From Amorphochlora amoebiformis (taxonomy: Eukaryota > Cercozoa > Chlorarachniophyceae), in contig BAAHQB010000091.1 of assembly GCA_054601695.1 (NCBI GenBank), positions 620,001-684,000 of the forward strand: DNA of 64,000 nucleotides, in the 5' to 3' direction. The translations under genes were made by a program, and so were the position numbers. The notes under the pieces were generated by a model. The model searched no databases, had not been told where the DNA came from, and saw nothing but the letters and a program-made list of their open reading frames with translations. Below, piece after piece: positions 48,952 to 61,502 of the stretch (positions are counted from its first letter, which is position 1; every line of letters starts with the position of its first letter).

Positions 48952-50783
48952 ACATATATTTTTATGTTGTGCTCTCTCTCTCTCTCTCTTACCCCCTTTC
49001 GCTCTCTCTCTCTCTTGCACTCTTTCGCTCTCTCTCTTGCTCCTTCTCGCTCTCTCGCTTACTCTTTCGCTCCATCTCTCTTACCCTTCTGCTCTCCCTC
49101 TCCCTTACTTTTTCGCTGTCTCTCTTTCTCTTACCCTTTCGCTCTCTCTTACTATTTCGCTCTCCCTCTCTCTTACTCTTTTGCTCTCTCTTGCTCTTTC
49201 GCTCCCTCTCTCTTACTCTTTCGCTCTCTCTCTTTCTCTTACAAATTTTGCTCTCTCTTACTCTTTTGCTCTCTCTTACTCTTTCGCTCTCCCTCTCTCT
49301 TACTCTTTCGCTCTCTCTCTCTTACTCTTTCGCTCTCTCTCTTTCTCTTACCCTTTCGCTCTCTCTTACTCTTTCGCTCTCCCTTACTCTTTCGCTCTCT
49401 CTCCCTCTTTCTCTTTTCGCTCTCTTTCGCTCTCTTTCTCTCTCTTTCTCTTACCCTTTCGCTCTCTCTCTCTCTCTTACTCTTCCGCTCTCTCTCTCTC
49501 TCTTACTCTTCCGCTCTCTCTCTCTCTCTTACTCCTTCGCTCTCTCTCTCTCGCTCCCTCTCTTTCTCTCGTTTCGCTCTCTCTCTCTCTCTCTTGCTCT
49601 CTCTCGTTCCCTCTTTTATTATCCCTCTTTCTTTAAGAGAGAGAGAGAGACTCTCTCTCTCTCTCTTATTTTTCGCTCTCTTTATCTTCTCTCACTCACT
49701 CCCTCTCACGCTCGTCTCTTGCCCGCGCTCTATCTCTGTCTCTCTCCCTATCTTCCCTTCTTCCTTATTTTATCCGATTTTTTTTCGCTTTCGCTCTTTT
49801 TTTTCCTCTCTCTCTCTCTCTTTCTCTTGCCCTCTTTTCTCCCTCTATTATCTGAGTTTTCTCTCTCTCTCTTTCGCCCCTCTCTCATTCTCTCCCTCGC
49901 CCTCGTTCTCATTCTGTCCCTCGCCCTCGTTCTCATTCTCTATCTGCCTGTCTGCATTCTATTCTCTCCATCCCCTTTATGTCAACTTTGACACTATGTT
50001 CTCTCTTCTTTCCCTCTTTCTCCCTCTCTCTTTCCCTCTTTCTCCCTCTCTCTTTCTAGTTCCTCTCTTCTCTCTCTTTTTTCTCTCAATGTTCTCTGTT
50101 TCGGTATCTCTCTCTCTCTTTTTTGGGTCTTGCTTTTCCTCAGTGAGAGAGAGGGAGAGCGAAAGAGAGAGAGAGAGAGAGCGAAAGTGTAAGAGTGAGA
50201 GCGAAAGAGTCTCTCTCTAAATCTCTTTCTCTCGAGATTCCTATCTCTCTCTCTCTCTGTCTCTTCAATCTCTTTTACTCCCTCACTATCTATTGATTTC
50301 CCTCCTTTTTTTTCTCTCACTCTCTCTCTCTCTAATTCTCTTCTTTTTCTCTCGATTTTTTCAAAATAATTCAAATTTTTTTTTCTAAAATGTCTTTTTT
50401 TTTTTGCGTTAGGGTTCTCAACAACGTATTCAACTGGTGGATTGGGCTTTTCTATGGGTGTGAATATATATGTATGTATGTACGTATATATATATATATA
50501 TATATATGTCTATATATATAGATATGTATATTTATATATATATATCAAATGGATTTTGAATTGGTGATAATTCAAATGGATTTTGAATTGTTGATAATTC
50601 AAATGGATTTTGAATAAATCTCGGTGGAATCTCCACGATTTTGACACTGTGTTCAATATATATATATATATAAATATATATATATATACGTATATATGTT
50701 GTATATTTGTATATATATTTATTATAGATCTAATATATGTATAGATAGGTATTTCATGGATGTATATGTATATTATAGAGATG

Positions 50784-50878
<95 letters not shown>

Positions 50879-50943
50879 CCTGTAACCGCAAAGTGTAACT
50901 TGTTACATTTCTAGAATATATATATATATATATATGTATATAC

Positions 50944-50974
<31 letters not shown>

Positions 50975-51198
50975 GACATGTATATACACACTTATATACA
51001 TATATATATATTATATATATATATATATATATATGGACATATATATATATACATATATATAATATGTATATTATATGTATTATATATATATATATATATA
51101 TGTATGTGTATGTATATATATATATGTAATATATATACACATATGGTTCTTCCTGCTTCCTTTGCATACGGTCACTCAATCAATCATATATATGTCTA

Positions 51199-51241
<43 letters not shown>

Positions 51242-51294
51242 GGTGCTTCCTTTGCATACGGTCACTCAATCAATCACATATATGCCTATATATG

Positions 51295-51333
<39 letters not shown>

Positions 51334-51378
51334 TGCTTCCTTTGCATACGGTCACTCAATCAATCACATATATGCCTA

Positions 51379-51435
<57 letters not shown>

Positions 51436-51499
51436 GGGGTGCTTCCTTTGCATACGGTCACTCAATCAGTCACATACATGCCTACATATGTATATATAC

Positions 51500-51532
<33 letters not shown>

Positions 51533-51588
51533 GAGGGTGTTTCCTTTGCATACGGTCACTCAATCAATCACATATATGCCTATATATG

Positions 51589-51635
<47 letters not shown>

Positions 51636-51681
51636 GACGGTGCTTCCTTTGCATACGGTCACTCAATCAATCACATATATG

Positions 51682-51723
<42 letters not shown>

Positions 51724-51765
51724 TATTCCTTTACGTACGGTCACTCAATCAATCATATTTATACG

Positions 51766-51826
<61 letters not shown>

Positions 51827-51879
51827 TCTTCCTGCTTCGTTTGTTTACAGTCACTCAATCAATCATATATATGCGTATG

Positions 51880-51927
<48 letters not shown>

Positions 51928-51985
51928 TCTACCTTTGCATACGGTCACTCAATCAATCATATATATACGTATATATGTATTATAT

Positions 51986-52056
<71 letters not shown>

Positions 52057-52127
52057 TCTTCCTGCTTCGTTTGCATACGGTCACTCAATCAATCACCATC
52101 GATATAATAATGGACCATCTGATGTGG

Positions 52128-52167
<40 letters not shown>

Positions 52168-52185
52168 GTATGTATGTATATATGT

Positions 52186-52223
<38 letters not shown>

Positions 52224-52269
52224 CACTCAATCAATCACCATCGATATAATAATGGACCATCTGATGTGG

Positions 52270-52306
<37 letters not shown>

Positions 52307-52312
52307 CGTATG

Positions 52313-52348
<36 letters not shown>

Positions 52349-52430
52349 CGTATGTATGTATATATATATATATATATATATATACACTCAATCAATCACC
52401 ATCGATATAATGATGGACCATCTGATGTGG

Positions 52431-52477
<47 letters not shown>

Positions 52478-52585
52478 CTTGCGTATGTATGTATATATAT
52501 ATATATATATTTGTATACATATATATATATATATATACACTCAATCAATCACCATCGATATAATAATGGACCATCTGATGTGGTA

Positions 52586-52624
<39 letters not shown>

Positions 52625-52714
52625 CGTATGTATGTATATATATTTATATATATATATATACTCAATCAATTACCATCGATATAATAATGGACCATCTGAT
52701 GTGGTAAGATATAT

Positions 52715-52764
<50 letters not shown>

Positions 52765-52989
52765 ATGTATATAATACCTGTATATAAATATATATGTAGA
52801 TATATTCGATTATATTTTTGTATACATCTATTATACATATAATATACATAAAATATATGTATTATACATATATAATACATTTATTAATATGTATATATTT
52901 GTATATATGCAAGTATATCTGTAGATATATATATTATATATGTATATATACACATATATACATATATGACAAATCCTAGAGATTCATTC

Positions 52990-53053
<64 letters not shown>

Positions 53054-53221
53054 ATACAATATAGATACATATATATCCTTATGTATTCATCCATACATTT
53101 ATTCATATGTACATATTGTACATATAATATATATATTTATACAACACATACATACATATATATATATATATAATATAGGTGAGTACTTCGGATAAGCCCA
53201 GAGACTCATTTTATAACATAC

Positions 53222-53278
<57 letters not shown>

Positions 53279-53331
53279 GGTGAGTACTTCGGATAAGCCC
53301 AGAGACTCATTTTATAACATACATATATATA

Positions 53332-53370
<39 letters not shown>

Positions 53371-53570
53371 ATAGGTGAGTACTTCGGATAAGCCCAAAGA
53401 CTCATTTTATAACGTACATATATACATATATATATATATATATATAATATAGGTGAGTACTTCGGATAAGCCCAGAGACTCATTTTATAACTTTCTGTGC
53501 TATTTACCCCGCTGGACGGGATATGCGATCAACTTAACCACTACTCTGCAATTCTTTCGAGTACAATCTG

Positions 53571-53617
<47 letters not shown>

Positions 53618-53644
53618 ATATATGTGTGTATATATATGTAGCTG

Positions 53645-53689
<45 letters not shown>

Positions 53690-53747
53690 TACGGGATATG
53701 CGATCAACCTCACAACTACTCTGCAATTCTTTCGAGTACAATCTGGA

Positions 53748-53781
<34 letters not shown>

Positions 53782-53831
53782 CTATATTATATATATATAT
53801 ATATATATATGTGTGTATATATATGTAGCTG

Positions 53832-53873
<42 letters not shown>

Positions 53874-53927
53874 CGGGATATGCGATCAACTTAACCACTA
53901 CTCTGCAATTCTTTCGAGTACAATCTG

Positions 53928-53981
<54 letters not shown>

Positions 53982-53984
53982 ATA

Positions 53985-54039
<55 letters not shown>

Positions 54040-54087
54040 CGGGATATGCGATCAAACTCACCACTACTCCGCAATTCTTTCGAGTAA

Positions 54088-54136
<49 letters not shown>

Positions 54137-55421
54137 TATACATACACATATGTCAGGAGGACAATATATTACACATATGACTAATGTATGCACATTGTCA
54201 GGAGAACAACTCAAGGGTTGCCGTGAAGATGATTACGGGCTCCCTCTACTGGTTTTTGTTTGCATATGCCGTCTATCTAATCAACCCTACCTTTGCTTTC
54301 TGGTAACATGAGAGAGAGAATGAGAGAATGAGTGAAAAAGAGAGAGAGAATGAGAGAATGAGAGAATGAGTGAAAAAGTGAGAGAGAGAGGGATATTCAA
54401 GATACGATGAGAGGGATTAGAGATACGAGAGAGCGATTGGAGATACGAGAGAGCGATTAGAGATTCGAGAGAGCGATTAGAGATTCGAGAGAGCGATTAG
54501 AGATTCGAGAGAGCGATTAGAGATTCGAGAGAGCGATTAGAGATTCGAGAGAGCGATTAGAGATTCGAGAGAGCGATTAGAGATACGAGAGAGAGATTAA
54601 AGATACGTGAGAGATATAGACAGGGATATGAGGGAGAGATAATAGAGGGAAGAGAGCGCTGACAGCAAGATGACTACATGTGACCTCCAATGAAATTGTT
54701 TGCGTATGGCGTCAATCTCATGAAAGTTACCTTTGGTTTCTGGCAAGTTGAGAGAGAAAGAGAGTGAAAGAGAGAGAGAGAGAGAGAGAGAGCGTGATTA
54801 GCGATACGAAAGAGATTAGAGATTACAGATATGAGAGATAAGAAAAGATATAGGAGAAACACCTTGAAAATATGACTACTGGTCAACTCTTCAGGGTTGT
54901 GTTTCTATGTTGTGTATGATATCAAAACAACAGTTGTTTTCTGGTTGGTTGAGAGAGAATGAGAAAATGAGGGAGAGAGAGAGAGAGAGAGAGGAAGGTT
55001 TAGAGTAATAAGTTTAGAGAGATCCATATCGATATATATATATATTTATATATATATATATATATATATATACTGAGAAAAAGATAGAGAAAAAAAAGAG
55101 AGGAAAGAGAGAGAAAAAGAGAGAGAGAAAGTAGAGAGAGAGAAAAAGAGAGAAAGAGATAGTAAAGAGAGAAACAAAAGAGAGGAAAAGAGAGAGAAGA
55201 GAGAAAGAGATAGTAAGAGAGAAACAAAAGAGAGGAAAAGAGAGAGAAAAAGAGAGAAATAGAGAGTAAAGAGAGAATGATAGAGATACGTATATGTATA
55301 TATATATATATATGTGTGTGTAATTTATTAGGTATTTATGTGTAATTTACTAGGTATTTGGTTTTTCCACTCGGAGAGAATATATTGCTATTGGCGTGTG
55401 TTAACTGGTATGTATATATAT

Positions 55422-55458
<37 letters not shown>

Positions 55459-55630
55459 TGTGTGTATTATATGTATGTTTGTATAATTATATATATATAT
55501 ATATACTATGTATATATGTATATAAATATGCTATGTAGATGGATACATATATGTATGTTGGCGTGAGTTGTGCGGATATATATATACATAGATATTACAT
55601 AGATATATAATGTATATATATATATATGTA

Positions 55631-55665
<35 letters not shown>

Positions 55666-55889
55666 TTATCTAGATTCTTCCTATATATACAGTATAGTTG
55701 GATATGATTATGTAATATGTCTATTATACTCAAAAAACACATGAATAGATATCTTGTATATATATATATATACATATATATATAGATATATATATAATGT
55801 ACATATATATATATTATTTACAAATTTACTTACATTCATATCAAATGGTTTATATATAATATAGGCATATACTATATAATTTATATATC

Positions 55890-55941
<52 letters not shown>

Positions 55942-56021
55942 CTCATATATATACATATATATATAATATATATAGGTGCTGGCACGCATTTCTAAACCCA
56001 AACGATCCTGAGGACGAGTAA

Positions 56022-56074
<53 letters not shown>

Positions 56075-56141
56075 GATATTATATATATATATATATGTGT
56101 TTTTTATACATATATAATATATATATATATATATATGTGTA

Positions 56142-56177
<36 letters not shown>

Positions 56178-56237
56178 ATTCTTATACGAATAAACGTATA
56201 TATATAAAGGATTCGAAAATATATATATTATGTCATA

Positions 56238-56282
<45 letters not shown>

Positions 56283-56404
56283 ATACAAATGAACATGTAC
56301 ATGTAAAGGATACGTAAATATTTACATATATATACATAATATACATATATATATACATATATATATATATATATGTGTGTGTGTGTATTATGTTATACTT
56401 ATAC

Positions 56405-56457
<53 letters not shown>

Positions 56458-57111
56458 ATGTGTATTTATATATACGTTCTCACACATACATAAATGTATA
56501 TAATACATCGTTTTTCGTGTGCTGTGTACATATCTCCCAATTCAATATGTATATATGTATCTTTAAGGTATCATACGTGTACTATGTATATATGTATCTT
56601 TAAGATATCTATGTGTTCTTAGCTCAATATGTATACATGTCTTTAAGATTCTATGTGTTTTTAATTCAATATGTATATATGTATCTTTAAGATACCATAT
56701 CTGCACCTAATTCAATATGTTTGTATGTATCTTTAAGATACCTATGTGTTCTAAGTTCAATATGTATATATGTCTTTAGTTCAATATGTATATATGTATC
56801 TTAAGATTTCTATGTGTTCTTAGTTCAATATGTATATATATCTTTAAGATTTCTATATGTTTTTAGTTTAATATGTATGTGTATATCTTAAGATATCTAT
56901 GTGTTTTTAGTTCAATATGCATATATGTATCTTTAAGATATCTATATATTCCTAGTTCAATATGCATACATGTATCTTTAAGATATCTATGTGTTTTTAA
57001 TTCAATACGTATATATGTTTAAGAATTCTATATAATTTTAATTCAATTTTTATATACGTTTAAGAATAATTCTATGTGTTATATGTACGCCATACCTGTA
57101 TAGTTACATAC

Positions 57112-57156
<45 letters not shown>

Positions 57157-57421
57157 AATATATATATGTAACAATATATATATATATATATATATTGACA
57201 TATGTATATATGGATATAGATGTGTGTGTATAGTTATATATATATATATAGATATATAATATACATATATGTATATATATATATGTGTTTTGTATTTTTA
57301 ATACATATACATATAATATATATTTATATATAGAATGAATACAAATCAAACATTAAATGTGTACACATACATATTATATGTAGGCATTTATGTATATGTT
57401 TAGGTCTATAAATATATATAC

Positions 57422-57502
<81 letters not shown>

Positions 57503-57853
57503 ATATGTAGGTATGTAGGATCCATAACTATTTTTGACGGTCCCATAAACGTTCTTAATGAGGTAATATATATATATATATATGTATATATGTACCTATT
57601 TTGTGTTATATATAAAAATATATGTATGACTATAACATATCTCCTAAAGTATACACAAATGCATGAATATGTTATATCACTTAAAGTATAAACGTATGTA
57701 TGAATATGACGTATTTTTATAAGACAAAGATGCCTTACATCTGTATGTTTATATGTGTAAGAAGTATACACAAATGCATGAATATGTTATATCACTTAAG
57801 GTATAAACGTATGTATAGGTGCAAGTTTTAGATATTTGTATATATCTTGTGTT

Positions 57854-57893
<40 letters not shown>

Positions 57894-57958
57894 CATATAT
57901 GTATGTATATATATATATGTATATACATAATATATATACATATATACATATATATATG

Positions 57959-57991
<33 letters not shown>

Positions 57992-58140
57992 GTATACAGG
58001 ACTTTCATGTAGTTCATCACCAGTACCCTGGAGCTCACTGGACCAACCATCCTAAGTATATATATACATATTCATATATACATTTAAATATACATATAAT
58101 ATATACACATACATATATTATACATATATTATATATAAAC

Positions 58141-58178
<38 letters not shown>

Positions 58179-58728
58179 ATATTCATACATAAGTATTGAT
58201 ATAGAAATATACTACATTCATGTATTTGTTTATACTTGTGAAAATACATTATATTCATTATACTTTACACTTTTAGAAGTATATTATAATAATATATTTA
58301 GTTATATTTAGCAATATATTGTATTCTATTCATACATTTGTTTATACCTATAGAAATATATTATACGCATATGTGTGTAAATGTATTATATTCATATATA
58401 CATATATATACATATATATATATACATATATATATGTTCATACTCGTAGAAACTATTATATTCATTATTTCACAAGTGTAAACAAATGTATGAATACATA
58501 TGTTTCTATGTCAATACTTACATATACATATATATCCCCGTTACTGACGGGCAATAGCAGGGAATTTTTAGCACCTAAGAGGTGTGTGAAATCAAACAAA
58601 TACTGGATTTAGACATATTTTATGATGTAATATTTTGGATATGTATATATATGTATATGCATATCTATATTTAACAAATATACATGTGTATGTTTTATAT
58701 ATATATACATGTATGTATATATATATAT

Positions 58729-58760
<32 letters not shown>

Positions 58761-58997
58761 GTATATATGCATATGTATGTATATATATATATATATATGT
58801 ATATATATACACATACATATATCCCTTAGGCTATACGACAAGCATTTCCAACTGAAGGAATATTCGAAACACGTAACATATATATATATACATACATATA
58901 ATCTGATATATACACACATACACAGAATGTATATGCGTCTACATATAATAATATTTATGTGTACATAACGGCAAATATACATGTATATTATATTATA

Positions 58998-59040
<43 letters not shown>

Positions 59041-59206
59041 GTAAACATGATATATATGTGTATATATGTATATATATATTTTTTTAATATTATATGTACA
59101 TATATATATATAATATGTAAACATGATATATATATATATATATATATAGCATACAATATACATATAGAAACAAATCTTTATTTACATGTTTACATAAATA
59201 CATTTA

Positions 59207-59242
<36 letters not shown>

Positions 59243-59574
59243 GTGTATATATATAGATATATGTATACACTATATATACATATATATATACTTGTATATC
59301 ATATATTTATATACATATGAAAAAATACATACATATGTACACATGCATATAATGGACATACACATACATACATATGTATACATATATATATATATATAAA
59401 TGTATATTTATATATATATATATATATATATATTTGTATATGTATATACATTTATTTATATATGTAAATATATATATATATTTATATACATTATATGTAT
59501 CCTATCAGGTAGCTACCGTATTTAAGGGAACACACGCTTTTGAGTTGTTTTTTTTCATAATTTTGCGCAAATAC

Positions 59575-59634
<60 letters not shown>

Positions 59635-59795
59635 TATATATATGTATATATTATATGTATCCTATCAGGTGGCTACCGTATTTAAGGAAACACACGCTTT
59701 TGAGTTGTTTTTTTTGATAATTTTGCGTAAATACGACATCATGGCCGAAAAGTTTGTTCTGCTCGAAGGCACCCTTACTATTGATGAGAAGAAGG

Positions 59796-59830
<35 letters not shown>

Positions 59831-60122
59831 TGCTAGCGCAGTGGCATAGTAGATGGCAGTCCAGAGTTCGATTCAAGTCCGTTTGGATTATGAAATGAAT
59901 GATTATGATAACTTTTGGGAGGTAGTCGGATACTTCCTTTCTTCCTTCCTTACTTCCTCCGGAACCTATGGGTTCCGAGAATTTTCTGGGTTCCGAGAAT
60001 TTCCTGGGTTCCGATTATTGTGCTACTAGTGGTATACTCTAAGGAACTGACGGTAGTCTAGCCATCCGGCGCGTAGTTAACTAGCTATAGGTTCATGCTA
60101 GCTCTACATGCTGTAACAATAT

Positions 60123-60161
<39 letters not shown>

Positions 60162-60260
60162 GCAATGTATGTATATATATATATATATATACACACATAT
60201 ATATATATATACTCTTGTGTGCATGCGTTTAGTTTTAAATGTATTTATTTATATGCACTT

Positions 60261-60299
<39 letters not shown>

Positions 60300-60549
60300 G
60301 CAATAAGATATTATATATATATATACAAATATATATATTTTCTGGAAGGTTTTTGATACTTGAGGGTAGTCTTACAGTCACAAGAAGGATATATATTATA
60401 TTTATATATATTATACATGTATATATATATGTATATATATGTGTATATATATGTATATATTTGTACATACATGCTTGTAATTATACATATATATGTATTT
60501 GTCTATTTTTATACCTTTGGGATGTATACAATTTACAGAACACATATTG

Positions 60550-60585
<36 letters not shown>

Positions 60586-61034
60586 ATATACATATACATA
60601 TATATTATGACACTAATAGTTGTTGTTACTGTCGAGGAGAAGGGTGTTTTTTTCATGTGTTTACAATATATATATATATATACATATAATATTTATATAA
60701 TTTCTAAACATATACCAAATACGCATATGTGTGCGTGTCTCTTTTTATTCGTATAATACATAATATATATTTTTCTATATCTATACGTATACACATATGT
60801 ACACATATACACATACATATACATATATAACTATTATATATTATAAAGTAAGAAAATGATGACATACCTTGCAATATCTGTTACTGTAACTATTAAAGAT
60901 CAAATAAAGAAATTATATATATTTATATATACAATATATATATGTGTACATATATATATTACATATATTATATATATATATATTTTGCGCAGGCTTATTT
61001 AAGTGAAAACTTGTATCTGTTACTAATACTGTTA

Positions 61035-61082
<48 letters not shown>

Positions 61083-61134
61083 CATATTACATAAATTTTA
61101 ATGAAGAAAAGACTCGTATCAATTATTATTACTG

Positions 61135-61188
<54 letters not shown>

Positions 61189-61470
61189 AATATAACAACA
61201 TATATATATATATATTACATAGGCTTTAATTAAGGAAAGACTCGTATCATATACTATTATTACTGCTATATGTATATATAATATATATATATATACATAT
61301 ATATATATATTACATAGGCTTTAATTAAAGAAAGACTCCGTACTTGCTGGTGGGGTCCAAGAGCTAACCTCGCTGTTAAACTACAGGTATATATATGTAT
61401 ATGTGTGTATGATATAATATGTGTATCTTGCTGGTGGGGCCAAGAGCTAACCTCGCTATTAAACTACAGG

Positions 61471-61502
<32 letters not shown>

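Noticed and set aside
48898-50220. 440-codon plus-strand frame rich in Ser, Leu, Phe and Arg
   Set aside because: It is a read-through of the CT-rich intron 6 of the desaturase-like gene. Three overlapping frames look the same, and the flanking exons join in frame without it.
56018-56023. TAA stop right after NPNDPED in the desaturase-like gene (GACGAGTAATGA)
   Set aside because: Read as a splice donor (GACGA|gtaatg), the next exon at 57511 continues in frame with [12 protein letters not shown] and the third histidine box. The sequence is therefore a donor, not the end of the gene.
59831-59905. A functional tRNA gene
   Set aside because: A and B boxes are present, but I could not fold a proper acceptor stem or anticodon arm by eye, and a related copy with an extended body exists at 6533. 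A SINE-like element fits better.
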